From Candidatus Bathyarchaeota archaeon (GTDB lineage: Archaea; Thermoproteota; Bathyarchaeia; Bathyarchaeales; Bathycorpusculaceae): 42,429 nt of DNA. Made by a program: the position numbers and the translations under genes. How positions within the stretch are numbered: position 1 is the stretch's first letter; every line of letters begins with the position of its first letter. Positions 6,795 to 15,289 of this stretch are shown here, one piece after another. Where the stretch lies: NCBI GenBank assembly GCA_017883615.1, contig JADGNF010000004.1:1-42429 (forward strand). Direction: 5' to 3'. The notes under the pieces were generated by a model. That model had not been told where the DNA came from, searched no databases, and saw only the letters and a list, made by a program, of their open reading frames with translations.

Positions 6795-7757
6795 GTGGTG
6801 GCTTTGACTAAGGTTGGCTTCGGGGTTTTCTTGCCCTTCTATGCGTTTAGGACCCAAACCTCAGCAGCTTCGATGTTTAGTCGCCTCCAAGATCTCGTTT
6901 TAGATTGTGAACGACTGGGTTACGATTCTGTTTGGCTTGACGACCACTTGATGTTTGGGCAGAGACCGATTCTGGAATGCTGGACCACGCTTTCTGCGCT
7001 TGCGGTTGCGTCGAGCAGGATACGGTTGGGAACCATGGTAACTTCTAATGCCTTCAGGAATCCAGCGTTGGTGGCGAAGATGGCTGCCACGGTGGATGTG
7101 ATTTCGGGCGGCAGGTTGGAGCTCGGATTGGGCGCGGGTGTCCAGAAAGATGAACATGAGGCTTACGGGTTTCCGTTTCCTAAACCAAACGTGAGAGTGG
7201 AACGGCTAAAGGAATCCGTAGAAATCATCAAGCTGCTCTGGACGCAGGAAAAAGCAACTTACACAGGAAAATACAACCGAATCTTGGAGGCCGCTTGTGA
7301 GCCAAAGCCCATTCAGACTCCTCATCCGCCCATAATCGTTGGCGGCGTTGGAGAGAAACATTTGCTTAAGGTTACAGCGCGGCACGCGGATAGGTTCGAC
7401 TTCAGCTACCTGCCAACGCTGGAAATGTACAAACATAAACTCGAGGTTCTGCGCAAACACTGCGTCACTGTTGGCCGAGACTTTAATGAAATAGAAAAAT
7501 CTTGTTGGACTGAAGGGCAAATTATCTTAGCCCAAAACAAGGAAGCGCTGGAAGAAAAAGTGCGGCGCATCAAGCCAAAGAATGTAAGCCGAGGGGATTT
7601 TGAGCGGGCTCACTTTCTGGGAACACCCCAAGAGCTCGCGGCTAGACTGCAGCCGTATTTGGAGTTGGGTGTTTCGTATTTTATGTTGTTTTTTGCGGAT
7701 CTTCCCGACAAGGGTAGCCTGAAGCTCTTCGCAAAAGAGTGCAAGTTTGGTTCTTAG
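6795..7757 (+). CDS. LLM-class (luciferase-like) flavin/F420-dependent oxidoreductase
   Basis: About 320 residues forming a TIM barrel of the bacterial luciferase-like family. FGVFLPFYAF is strand 1. Then come LGYDSVWLDDHLMFGQ, SSRIRLGTMVTSNAFRNPALVAKMAATVDVISGGRLELGLGAG with the conserved SGGR loop, and PPIIVGGVGEKHLLKVTARHADRFD. The family uses F420 or FMN to oxidise alcohols, reduce methylene-tetrahydromethanopterin or perform mono-oxygenation; the substrate cannot be told. The frame is open from 6747, but family members begin just before FGVFLP. Starts at GTG 6795, GTG 6798 or TTG 6804 are therefore more likely. It ends in a four-base overlap with the convergent gene. Confidence 0.87.
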   Translation: MVALTKVGFGVFLPFYAFRTQTSAASMFSRLQDLVLDCERLGYDSVWLDDHLMFGQRPILECWTTLSALAVASSRIRLGTMVTSNAFRNPALVAKMAATVDVISGGRLELGLGAGVQKDEHEAYGFPFPKPNVRVERLKESVEIIKLLWTQEKATYTGKYNRILEAACEPKPIQTPHPPIIVGGVGEKHLLKVTARHADRFDFSYLPTLEMYKHKLEVLRKHCVTVGRDFNEIEKSCWTEGQIILAQNKEALEEKVRRIKPKNVSRGDFERAHFLGTPQELAARLQPYLELGVSYFMLFFADLPDKGSLKLFAKECKFGS

Positions 7758-8977
7758 AGATGCCCAATTACGGTGCCGTTCCAGTAGATTAATTGGTCGT
7801 ACATGAGCCTCGTGTTGAAATTGTCTGTTAAGGTTTCGTACACCATGTCTATTTTCTCGTTGTATTGTGTGATTAAGTTCTTTGTGTCGGTCCAGATTTT
7901 GGGTCCCAAGGTTTGATTTGCAGGGAATAAACCCCATATGGTGTCGCTGGGTCCGCGGAATCCCGATCCGTAGTCTGCCGGGAGAACGTAAGCCACCTGT
8001 GCTGGATCTTTATCGACGCGTGGATTGTCGATTGCATAGTTCCAGAATTGCTTCATTGCGTCGAGGTGTTCTTGCTGAAGAATGCCAAGACCCAGCTCTG
8101 AGGTTGCTGTGTTGTTGTCGGGAGAATCAAAAACCACAATGTACTTTGCGTCGTTGTTGTAGGCAAGAACCATATCGGTGTAAAGCTCGGTTCCATTTTC
8201 CAGGTAAGGCGGCTGTTGGTATTTCCATGTGATTATCGCTCCCCAATCCCTGCCCTGCACGTTGGCTGCTCCTCTGCAAAGCGCAACCGTCAACTGCCTG
8301 CTTTGGTTCCCAACGAATTCCCCGAAAACGACGTTGTAGCCCGACAAGTAGTCAAACCAGTAAAGTCCATAGTCCGAAGTGAAAACCCTCAAGTTGGGCA
8401 CATCGTAGTATGAAGGTCCGGAGTAATCTATTGCGAAACCGTACAAGTCTTTAATGTACTTCTGTGCAGCGTCGGTGGAGTTATCTGCCTGCTTAATTGG
8501 TTTATCAATGTAGTGCGTTGTGCCAGGCGCGTAGTCGAGTTGTTTTCCTCCTGGCTCATCGAAGATGTATGCGCCCAAAAACTTGTCCCCCCATTGCTTG
8601 ACAGTTGTGCTAAAGAACTGCATGTCTGGGCCTTGAGGAGCTAAAGGACCGTATCCAACGTAAATGATGAAGCTGAATCCTCTCTGGTACAGATAGTCGC
8701 AGACTCTGGTCAGCTTTGCCGTGTCATTGGTTACGGTCAGCGAGCCTATGATAATCAGGTTGGCGTATCCCTGAACGGCGTTGGCAACCTTGTAAACGTC
8801 TGGTTCATCCCCAAACCCAATGTCTACACCGACTAGAACGTTTGGCTGTTTTGTCGGCGTTTGTTTTGAGAGCAAGTCAAAGCCGACAAATGAGATGACC
8901 AGGATGCAAACAAGAGCCACAGTTGAAATAACCAACAGGTTTCTTCTCTTCAATAACCGACGTCTCTCCTTTTCCAC
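7754..8977 (-). CDS. Secreted or membrane-anchored protein, possible TIM-barrel glycosidase-like domain
   Basis: 407 residues. A basic start (KERRRLLKRR) is followed by one hydrophobic segment (LLVISTVALVCILVISFVGF), the pattern of an N-terminal signal anchor, so the rest should be outside the cell. The exterior domain has alternating strands and helices: VLVGVDIGFG, YANLIIIGSLTV, FSFIIYVGYG, FLGAYIFDEPGG, VVFGEFVGN, WGAIITWKYQ, KYIVVFDSP. That order, with acidic residues at strand ends (the FDEP motif), resembles a beta/alpha barrel of glycoside-hydrolase type. I do not recognise a defined family and catalysis is unproven. Several NxS/T sequons are present. Confidence 0.7.
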   Translation of the reverse strand: MEKERRRLLKRRNLLVISTVALVCILVISFVGFDLLSKQTPTKQPNVLVGVDIGFGDEPDVYKVANAVQGYANLIIIGSLTVTNDTAKLTRVCDYLYQRGFSFIIYVGYGPLAPQGPDMQFFSTTVKQWGDKFLGAYIFDEPGGKQLDYAPGTTHYIDKPIKQADNSTDAAQKYIKDLYGFAIDYSGPSYYDVPNLRVFTSDYGLYWFDYLSGYNVVFGEFVGNQSRQLTVALCRGAANVQGRDWGAIITWKYQQPPYLENGTELYTDMVLAYNNDAKYIVVFDSPDNNTATSELGLGILQQEHLDAMKQFWNYAIDNPRVDKDPAQVAYVLPADYGSGFRGPSDTIWGLFPANQTLGPKIWTDTKNLITQYNEKIDMVYETLTDNFNTRLMYDQLIYWNGTVIGHL

Positions 8978-9141
8978 GCTGAATGATTGATTTCTCCGGG
9001 TCCTCCAAATTGTTAATCCAAAAGGTTTCAGCTATTCTATTCTGAGCGATTACTTAAAAAAGTAACGCCCGCGCCAAAACATGTGCTTTGTCTCTAACCT
9101 TTTAAGCCTGAAACGCAAGCTATTTTCAGAGTGACGGCGAG

Positions 9142-9999
9142 ATGTTCTCCACTGGAAAGCCACTGTCAATAAGCCGCTACATAATCGGCATAGCAGTCAT
9201 ATTCATCGCAGTTTACGTGCCCTACTTCGTTAATGTAGGCAGCGAAGTCGTAGGCTACCTGATCGTCTACGGGATACCCATAGCCGTTGTCAGCGTACTG
9301 TTCGGCAGGCAAATCCTAAGTCGAGCAGCTAAAAACAACAAAGAAGCCTTCAAAATAACATTTGGCACCTTTAGTCCCTTCTATGTTGCAGGCATTTTCC
9401 TCGCCGCAATAGCCCTGGTGGTAATTGTGCAGTTTTATCCTTCTGCAACGGAGCTGATTCAAAAGACAAATCCGGTCCTCAACGTTTCTCCCGCCGCCGC
9501 CTGGGTATTCATCGCGTTTTCTCTGCTGGTTGTGGGTCCGGCGGAAGAATACCTTTTCCGGGGCTTTATGTATGGTGGCATGCTGAGCTTAACAAAAGGA
9601 AAGTACTGGTTTCCCCTTGCCATCGTCTCCAGCCTCACATTTGCTGCCGCTCACGGCTACTATGCAATAACCTATGGAGTCGCAAGCCCAGTCTTCTACA
9701 TTGAACTGGTAACTTTCGGCGTCTCCATGGCAATCGCCTACCAATGGTCAGGCGGAAACCTTCTCGCCCTTGCAGTCGTGCACGGCGCAAATGACGCCAT
9801 AGGCTTTCTAAGCGTAGCAACTAACGCGACAATTGCAGGAGTAAACGTCTCAAGGATTGCGCAAGGCGTTTTCATCGCGGTTGGCTTGGTCTTTACCGTT
9901 ACTTACGTTCTGAAGAAGAAAATTCTCATAAATCCAACTTCAACCCCTGATCAGCAGCCTCAAAACCAGCCACCTTCACCTACTCCGCCACCAACCTAA
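9142..9999 (+). CDS. CPBP-family intramembrane glutamic protease (Rce1/Abi-like)
   Basis: 285 residues with about eight hydrophobic segments. The CPBP catalytic motifs are all there: GPAEEYLFRG with Glu135-Glu136 and Arg140, then AAAHGYY with His171, and VVHGANDA with His214 and Asn217. The family includes eukaryotic Rce1, which trims prenylated proteins, and bacterial immunity and Abi proteins; archaeal substrates are mostly unknown. The C-terminal 25 residues are Pro/Gln-rich and probably disordered. A TATA-like CTTTTAAG about 40 bases upstream of the ATG suggests its own promoter. It is convergent with the ABC transporter pair. Confidence 0.9.
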   Translation: MFSTGKPLSISRYIIGIAVIFIAVYVPYFVNVGSEVVGYLIVYGIPIAVVSVLFGRQILSRAAKNNKEAFKITFGTFSPFYVAGIFLAAIALVVIVQFYPSATELIQKTNPVLNVSPAAAWVFIAFSLLVVGPAEEYLFRGFMYGGMLSLTKGKYWFPLAIVSSLTFAAAHGYYAITYGVASPVFYIELVTFGVSMAIAYQWSGGNLLALAVVHGANDAIGFLSVATNATIAGVNVSRIAQGVFIAVGLVFTVTYVLKKKILINPTSTPDQQPQNQPPSPTPPPT

Positions 10000-10051
10000 T
10001 TAGCTCACGTCGCTTTTTGGACTTGGAAACAAGTATTATTTCGTTGTTGTA

Positions 10052-10846
10052 TTAGAACCATGAGAGCGTTCCGTTTTTCCTTGCCATTTTTAGGCACCAT
10101 GAGTAGGCAAGATAGCCGACGGGCAGAATAATGGCGCACATCAAAGCTAAAATCCCAAGGTCAGGCAGAATCGTTCCTATCGTTTGACCTATAAGCATGG
10201 GTCGGATACAGGTGAAAAAGTAGTATTGGGGCACAAAGAAGCTTATTATTTGAAGGGGAAGCGGCATGACCGAAATCGGGAAAAGGACATTTCCAAACAG
10301 ATTCGTGGCTAACGTGATTATTGTGGTTACGGGGTCGCCTTGCTTGGTCAAAATCAGGACGCCTGCGCCAATCATGCTGAACCCGATGAAGGTTCCAATG
10401 CCTAATCCGACAACGATTATGGTTCCGATGATGTTTATGCTTAGGATGACGCCGAAAGCGAAAACGCCCACAGCCAGGTAAATGACGATGACGAGTGTGC
10501 TCCAGATGAAGCCCCAAAGCGAGCTTCCAACGATGAAGGTCACGAGTCCTGTTGGCGAAACCAGCACTTCCTCCAGACTCCACGGGTTGATGGTGCGCTG
10601 TACAAGGGTGAGGCTCTGGGAGAGGTATGTGTTGAAGGCGAGTCCAATGAGCAGGTAAGTGACGACGGGCATGCCAAGGTTCTGGACGCTGGGCATTGAC
10701 GCGTTGGCGCCCCAGAACGCGTACGACAAAGCCCCAAACAATGCGCTGACAATGCTAAGCAGTATGTTGGTCTTGTATGTGGAGAACGAGATGATGTCGC
10801 GTTTCATGAAGTAGTAAACTTTGTCCAGTTCCTGCATCAACTTCAT
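10052..10846 (-). CDS. ABC-2 type transporter permease
   Basis: 264 residues with six predicted transmembrane helices. An N-terminal coupling region (LDKVYYFMKRDIISFSTYKT) precedes the membrane part. ISVMPLPLQIISFFVPQYYF near the fifth helix is typical of ABC-2 permeases of the NodJ/DrrB type. The gene overlaps its ATPase by four bases (ATGA type), so both are translated as a unit. Such pairs export drugs, lipids or polysaccharide intermediates; the substrate here is unknown. Confidence 0.92.
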   Translation of the reverse strand: MKLMQELDKVYYFMKRDIISFSTYKTNILLSIVSALFGALSYAFWGANASMPSVQNLGMPVVTYLLIGLAFNTYLSQSLTLVQRTINPWSLEEVLVSPTGLVTFIVGSSLWGFIWSTLVIVIYLAVGVFAFGVILSINIIGTIIVVGLGIGTFIGFSMIGAGVLILTKQGDPVTTIITLATNLFGNVLFPISVMPLPLQIISFFVPQYYFFTCIRPMLIGQTIGTILPDLGILALMCAIILPVGYLAYSWCLKMARKNGTLSWF

Positions 10847-11880
10847 TCGCTAGCACCTGCTCCGGTTAACTCGATGAAGGCATCCTCCAGAGTTGGTTCT
10901 TCCTGCCGGAAGTTGACGAGTTTGATTTTTTCGCGGAAAAAGAAATCCAAAACCGAGGGCAAAGCATCCACGTTTTCCAAGCGTATCCGTAGCCGCGTTT
11001 GCCCCAGCACTGAGTCTTGCACTTCTGCGGCTAGACCAGCGATGCCGGCAAAACCCCGTAGACTGTTGACTTGGGCTTCAGACATGTTCTTAACCACGAT
11101 ATCCGCGACTTCGCCCTTCTTTGCCATACCCTTTAGCGCTTCGGGTGTGTCTAATGCGATGATTTTTCCGTGGTTCATGATTCCTACGCGGTCGCACATT
11201 TGGGAAACCTCTTCGATGTAGTGCGTGGTGTACAAGACGGTTTTTCCTCTTTTTTTGCCGAGGTCGTTTTTTATGAAATCCCTGATGTTTCTAGAAGAGG
11301 TCACGTCCAGTCCCGTTGTCGGTTCATCTAACAGCAAGATTGGAGGGTCGCCAAGCAGTGCTCTGGCAAGGGCGAGTTTTCTTTTCATGCCACCCGAATA
11401 CTTCTGGAAAACCTCAAATGCCTTATCTTTCAAACCCACGAGTTCCAGCACCTCCATGATTCGCTGCTGCCTGCCGCTTCGGGGTACGTTGTTTATGGCG
11501 GCGAAAAATTCTAGGTTGCTGTAGCCGCTAAGTCTCCAAAAGAACCCTCGTTCGCCGACGCTGAAAAGAGTACCGATGGATTCTTTTACCTTCATCTGCT
11601 GCTTCGCCACATCAAACCCGTTTACAACCGCAGTTCCGCCATCAGGTGGTAGTAGCGTGCAGAGGATTTTGACAAGGGTGGTTTTGCCTGCCCCGTTGGG
11701 TCCGAGCAACCCGAAAAGTTCGCCTCGGCGGATTTTCAGGTTCAAGTTGTCAAGGGCAGCAACAGTTCGGGTTTCTCCTCCCCCAAATAACCCAGCTTTG
11801 TTGTTTTTAATTCTGATTTTTGAAGTGTAAGTTTTCGTTAGATTACTTGTTTCGATGGAGTACTCGTCTGGGGTTGTCAA
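10843..11880 (-). CDS. ABC transporter ATP-binding protein (ABC-2 exporter)
   Basis: 345 residues. Walker A is GPNGAGKT at residues 60-67, the ABC signature is YSGGMKRK at about 161-168, and Walker B is ILLLDEP at 181-187, followed by TTGLD. The switch histidine lies in TTHYIEE. The last 80 residues are the extra domain common in DrrA-like ATPases, including the LEDAFIELTG ending. It is the first gene of a two-gene operon with the permease. The insertion after the first strand (NKAGLFGGGETR) is as in other archaeal DrrA-type proteins. It powers export across the membrane; the cargo is not identifiable. Confidence 0.95.
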   Translation of the reverse strand: MTTPDEYSIETSNLTKTYTSKIRIKNNKAGLFGGGETRTVAALDNLNLKIRRGELFGLLGPNGAGKTTLVKILCTLLPPDGGTAVVNGFDVAKQQMKVKESIGTLFSVGERGFFWRLSGYSNLEFFAAINNVPRSGRQQRIMEVLELVGLKDKAFEVFQKYSGGMKRKLALARALLGDPPILLLDEPTTGLDVTSSRNIRDFIKNDLGKKRGKTVLYTTHYIEEVSQMCDRVGIMNHGKIIALDTPEALKGMAKKGEVADIVVKNMSEAQVNSLRGFAGIAGLAAEVQDSVLGQTRLRIRLENVDALPSVLDFFFREKIKLVNFRQEEPTLEDAFIELTGAGASE

Positions 11881-12082
11881 GTGATTTCACGTAAAAGGTT
11901 GCTTCTTCATATTATGCGTGTTTCTATGCATAAAGCTTACCTGTCTCAAAAAGTGTATGGTGAGTAAGATTTGGAACATTCAAGGTGCTCAGGGCAGAAA
12001 TTATCAGTTTTTGGCCTATTTTTGCCGGAGTGGATCTTTATCTTTGGACATTTTCTGCGTTGTTGATCTAACGTTCATGACA

Positions 12083-12091
12083 TTTATATTA
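12083..12091 (+). promoter_or_regulatory. TATA-like element of the PT-stalk surface protein gene
   Basis: TTTATATTA lies about 27 bases before 12113-12115, giving a predicted start site there and a leader of about 40 bases that includes the GGGAG at 12146-12150 and the ATG at 12157. Confidence 0.45.
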
Positions 12092-12106
12092 TTGTTTATT
12101 ACTTGT

Positions 12107-12123
12107 GTATTGATATTCAATAC
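12107..12123 (+). promoter_or_regulatory. Perfect palindrome at the predicted transcription start, candidate operator
   Basis: GTATTGA, spacer TAT, TCAATAC: a perfect 7-bp inverted repeat with a 3-base spacer. It is centred on the predicted start site, about 26 bases after the TATA-like element. A dimeric repressor bound here would block initiation of the surface protein gene. The binding protein is unknown. Confidence 0.4.
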
Positions 12124-12156
12124 GATATAGTTGGGTACAAGGCAAGGGAGCAATAG

Positions 12157-13959
12157 ATGAAAACAAAAATCTGCACACTGTTCATCTTAACAATTTTATC
12201 CTTAGGACTTATCGTCCCACTTTGTATTAACCGAGCAATGGCTACTGCGGTAGATGTAACTTTTACTGAATCTGGTTTAGTTGGCGAAGATAGCTGGAGC
12301 GTAACTTTTGCCGGACACACTGAATCAACACCAACAGATACAATAATTTTCTCAAGCGAAAACGGACCCTTCGAATACAACTTATCAATTCCTCAAGGTT
12401 ACACCTCAACCTCGCAACTTTCAGGAACTCTGGAAGTCTCGGACAGTCCAATTAACATCCAAATAATCTTCGTTCCGGTACCGCATTTCCACTTGACAAC
12501 AGAAACCTACGTCAATGGTATATTGTCCCAAAGCCATGTAGACACTTATGCTGCGGGACACGTTGAAAGCGACGACTTGGATGACCTTCCCGCTCAGTAC
12601 ATCTTTGATCACTTAAGCGTGGATGGAGTAAGCAGCACCGAAAATTCTTACTCCATAACTATGAACGCTGACCATCTTTTGCAGATATATCTTAATTTGG
12701 TCACGGTTCAACTGACCATCGAATCAGCAACAGGCGGAACGACGAACCCTCTCGAAGGTGGCTACACCCTTAATTATGGTGATACCGCAAACGTGACTGC
12801 TACACCAGATTCAGGTTATGTATTCTCACAATGGTTAGTGGACGGCCAAACAAATGTCTATTCCAACCCAATACACCAAACAATGAACTCTGCACACACG
12901 ATAGCACCAGTTTTCACATTAGATGTAACTCCTTCGCCAACTGAAACCCCGACACCCACTCCAAGTCCAACGCCCTCGGTGACTCCGACGCCGACTGAAA
13001 CTCCGTTTCCTACGCCATCGCCCACCGGAACACCTTTACCTACAGATACACCCACACCGACCCCTACTCCAACTCCATCCGAAACTCCAACGCCGACAGC
13101 CTCGCCCACTCCTAATCCAACTGACTCTCCAACTCCCACTCCTACGCCAAGCCCAACATTAACTCCAACTCCTACCCCAACATCTACACCCTTGCCGACC
13201 GAAACCCCAACACCCACACCAAGTCCAACACCCTCCCCAACCCCAGTACCAACCGCAACTCCAACACCAACGCCTTCACCAACCTCATCTCCAACTCCAA
13301 CGGCGACTCCAAGCCCGACACCAACTCCGACTCCTTCCCCAACAATAGCTCCAACCTCGACCCCGACAACTGTACCTTCCCATACTACACAACCCACCTC
13401 AACTCCAACAATAACCGCCAGGCCAACCCAAACAGCCACTCCAACTCCAACCGCTACTCCAAACGGAACTCCACTTTTTTCCTCCGTGAACGTGAACGAC
13501 ATTGCAGGCGAACCAGTCGCTCAAGTGACTAATGCGACAAGCGGCTCCATCATTCAATCCGTTACAGGCTCCACGTTAGCAGGCGACTCAATAATTAACG
13601 CAACAGCCACACCCAATGCAGGGTACAGCTTTAGCCACTGGGTTCTCGACGGAAACAACATGACCGGCAACTCAATCACAATCACCTTAAACGAGACTCA
13701 CACCCTGCAAGCTGTATTCGAAACTTTCTATGCCCCTATCGAAACCTTAACGCCGACTCCTACAATCCAGCCTACCTTAGCACCAGTGCCGTATGACTCG
13801 TCAACGCCTGAACTGACAGCAACATCAAAGCCTAATTCACCGTCAGCAATGGGAACGTACATTCCAGTAATAGGCGCCATAGCAATAATAGCGGCTGTCC
13901 TCGCTGGGCTAATTATCCGAAGAAAAAGACAGCGACCCGCATTCACAATGCTAAATTAG
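12157..13959 (+). CDS. Cell-surface protein with Pro/Thr-rich stalk and C-terminal membrane anchor
   Basis: 600 residues. A signal peptide covers about residues 1-30. A beta-rich domain follows, then a repeat of about 65 residues ([18 protein letters not shown]...[13 protein letters not shown]) resembling the beta-grasp-like bacterial repeat domains found in listerial InlB-type and cell-wall proteins. Residues 256-440 are an almost pure PTPTPSPT stalk. A second copy of the repeat domain ([13 protein letters not shown]...HTLQAVF) comes next, and a transmembrane helix ([19 protein letters not shown]) with a basic tail ends the protein. The stalk is likely heavily O-glycosylated. GGGAG at 12146-12150 supports the ATG. 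Its role, perhaps adhesion or sheath, is inferred only from architecture. Confidence 0.8.
   Translation: MKTKICTLFILTILSLGLIVPLCINRAMATAVDVTFTESGLVGEDSWSVTFAGHTESTPTDTIIFSSENGPFEYNLSIPQGYTSTSQLSGTLEVSDSPINIQIIFVPVPHFHLTTETYVNGILSQSHVDTYAAGHVESDDLDDLPAQYIFDHLSVDGVSSTENSYSITMNADHLLQIYLNLVTVQLTIESATGGTTNPLEGGYTLNYGDTANVTATPDSGYVFSQWLVDGQTNVYSNPIHQTMNSAHTIAPVFTLDVTPSPTETPTPTPSPTPSVTPTPTETPFPTPSPTGTPLPTDTPTPTPTPTPSETPTPTASPTPNPTDSPTPTPTPSPTLTPTPTPTSTPLPTETPTPTPSPTPSPTPVPTATPTPTPSPTSSPTPTATPSPTPTPTPSPTIAPTSTPTTVPSHTTQPTSTPTITARPTQTATPTPTATPNGTPLFSSVNVNDIAGEPVAQVTNATSGSIIQSVTGSTLAGDSIINATATPNAGYSFSHWVLDGNNMTGNSITITLNETHTLQAVFETFYAPIETLTPTPTIQPTLAPVPYDSSTPELTATSKPNSPSAMGTYIPVIGAIAIIAAVLAGLIIRRKRQRPAFTMLN
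12930..13475 (+). repeat. Low-complexity Pro/Thr/Ser codon repeat
   Basis: About 545 bases of near-repetitive codons encoding PTPTPSPT-like sequence. Codon choice drifts between units (CCA, CCG, CCC, CCT), so it is not a perfect DNA tandem repeat. It creates a spurious 214-codon antisense frame of Val/Gly repeats. Confidence 0.85.
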
Positions 13960-13970
13960 GAAATCAACAT

Positions 13971-14000
13971 CGACCTAAAAGGTCGCACCCTTTTCATTTT
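13971..14000. terminator. Hairpin plus T-rich stretch between convergent genes
   Basis: CGACCT, loop AAA, AGGTCG at 13971-13985 is a perfect 6-bp hairpin followed by a T-rich tract. It lies between the end of the PT-stalk gene and the end of the convergent 57-codon gene, where a terminator is expected. Confidence 0.5.
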
Positions 14001-14017
14001 TGAAACTTTCTATCATT

Positions 14018-14191
14018 TTACCAAAAAGAGCCAAAATTACCCGCAAAATATGCCGCAATTATCAAACTGCAAAGAACCAAAGTCAAAGCTGGCGCGACTT
14101 TGCTTCCGTAAAATAAATCGCAAAAATGTGAAAACTCCTGTTTCGCTAGGCGGAGTTCCTTTTCGAGGCTGTTGCCTACTGTAAATGTCAT
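14018..14191 (-). CDS. Small single-span membrane protein (57 residues)
   Basis: The protein starts MTFTVGNSLEKELRLAKQEF, a charged amphipathic helix, and continues with one strongly hydrophobic helix (APALTLVLCSLIIAAYFAG) before a short tail. A strong ribosome-binding site, GGAGAAGG at 14197-14204 on the minus strand, sits five bases before the ATG. A hairpin terminator follows the stop. These signals support a real gene. The family is not recognised. It could be a subunit of a membrane complex, but no partner is adjacent. Confidence 0.55.
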   Translation of the reverse strand: MTFTVGNSLEKELRLAKQEFSHFCDLFYGSKVAPALTLVLCSLIIAAYFAGNFGSFW

Positions 14192-14382
14192 CGAATCCTT
14201 CTCCTCAAAGGTTTTTCTCGCAAAACTTGCATTTAAGGTTCATTGCGACAATCGGAATACCTTCCCAGCATCAAAAAACATGAGTTCATCCAAAATAGCC
14301 TTTTATTCGCCATTCCAGAACGCGGCTTAAGTGTAAGTGTTAAAAGATTTGGAGCTATATTGTTATTTGAAGGTCGAAAAAC

Positions 14383-14997
14383 ATGTTCTTACAACAAATC
14401 CAAAAGTACAGCGACAACTTCTCGTACCTCATAGCAGACGAAGTTACGCGTGAGGCTGCCGTTGTGGATTCCAGTTTTAACGCAGAAGAAATCGAGCGCA
14501 TCATCAAAGAAAAAAAACTAACATTAAAGTACGTTATCAGCACACACGGACATTCGGATCATACGGCGGGCAATTTAGACCTGAAGTCGGCGTTTGGAGG
14601 ACTAGTTGTGGCGCATAAGCTTTCTAGGATTGGGGCGGATTTGAAAGTGGATGATGGGGATGTTTTGAAGGTTGGGTCAGTTGAGATCAAAGTTATTTAC
14701 ACTCCTGGGCACACAGTCGACGGCATCTGCTTACTTGTTGACGGTTGTAAGCTTTTGACTGGCGACACTTTGTTTGTGGGGGAATGCGGCAGAACTGATT
14801 TGCCTGGTGGAAGCAGCCGAAGTCTTCATGACAGCTTTTTCAATCACCTGCTGAAGCTAAGCGACGATGTTGAGGTGTATCCGGGGCACGATTACGGCTC
14901 AAAGCCCCGCTCGACGATCGGGGAAGAGCGGCGGACGAATTATGTGTTGCAGCCTCGGAGCGTCGAAGAGTTTGTTGAGTTCATGAAGCAACCATAG
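14383..14997 (+). CDS. Metallo-beta-lactamase fold hydrolase (glyoxalase II / persulfide dioxygenase-like)
   Basis: 204 residues. THGHSDH at 54-60 gives the metal ligands His55, His57, Asp59 and His60. Further ligands are in TPGHT, TGDTLF and YPGHDYG. GECGRTDLPGG followed by SLHDSF is the pattern of glyoxalase II and ETHE1-type proteins, with the Arg/Asp pair after the bridging Asp. The enzyme hydrolyses a thioester such as S-lactoylglutathione, or oxidises persulfides. Archaea lack glutathione in most lineages, so a persulfide or other thiol substrate is more likely. The ATG has no clear ribosome-binding site. It is a lone gene. Confidence 0.9.
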   Translation: MFLQQIQKYSDNFSYLIADEVTREAAVVDSSFNAEEIERIIKEKKLTLKYVISTHGHSDHTAGNLDLKSAFGGLVVAHKLSRIGADLKVDDGDVLKVGSVEIKVIYTPGHTVDGICLLVDGCKLLTGDTLFVGECGRTDLPGGSSRSLHDSFFNHLLKLSDDVEVYPGHDYGSKPRSTIGEERRTNYVLQPRSVEEFVEFMKQP

Positions 14998-15094
14998 CCT
15001 GAAGGTTGAACTTCCCTGATTTCTAAGGATTAAACCGCTCATACAAACGGTAGCATGAAAAAGACAGAAGCGAAAAAGCGTCACCTATAGATAA

Positions 15095-15105
15095 ACTATA
15101 AAAGC
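15095..15105 (+). promoter_or_regulatory. TATA box upstream of the GT2/DUF3131 module
   Basis: ACTATAAAAGC, about 28 bases before 15128, predicts transcription starting at 15125-15130. The transcript would carry a leader of about 160 bases before the glycosyltransferase ATG. Confidence 0.5.
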
Positions 15106-15122
15106 TAACACACAAGAATAAA

Positions 15123-15271
15123 CCCGTATGAACAATATGGCTTTGCAGGACGGCAAACTCCCTAAACCCCGCATTAATCGGTTCTCCAAAATCCCAATTA
15201 ACGTCCTGCCTATCACAAGCTTTGCTGCATATCAACGAATAAACAGCCCTTCTCCTAATTGTTCATACGGG
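15123..15271. repeat. 14-bp perfect inverted repeat spanning the GT2 leader
   Basis: CCCGTATGAACAAT at 15123-15136 and its exact complement ATTGTTCATACGGG at 15258-15271, with 121 bases between them. The left arm covers the predicted transcription start and the right arm ends in the purine-rich ribosome-binding region of the glycosyltransferase gene. Confidence 0.6.
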
Positions 15272-15289
15272 AGAACGGGGCAAAAATGA
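15128..15289 (+). CDS. Possible 53-residue leader ORF overlapping the GT2 start
   Basis: An ATG lies 28 bases after a TATA box, the position of a leaderless archaeal start. The frame ends in a TGA that overlaps the glycosyltransferase ATG in the ATGA arrangement typical of coupled genes. The predicted peptide (starting MNNMALQDGKLPKPR) has no recognisable domain and is Pro/Asn/Ser-rich. It may be only an untranslated leader; the signals are suggestive and the sequence is not. Confidence 0.25.
   Translation: MNNMALQDGKLPKPRINRFSKIPINVLPITSFAAYQRINSPSPNCSYGRTGQK

Noticed and set aside
9050-9065. TTACTT-AAAA-AAGTAA inverted repeat between divergent genes
   Set aside because: Short and AT-only in the spacer; it could be chance in a promoter region, with no link to a start site.
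11918-12130. 70-codon plus-strand frame before the PT-stalk gene
   Set aside because: It runs through the TATA box and palindrome of the next gene, and has no ribosome-binding site.
12858-13502. 214-codon minus-strand frame of Val/Gly repeats
   Set aside because: It is the antisense of the Pro/Thr stalk codons; low complexity explains the open frame.
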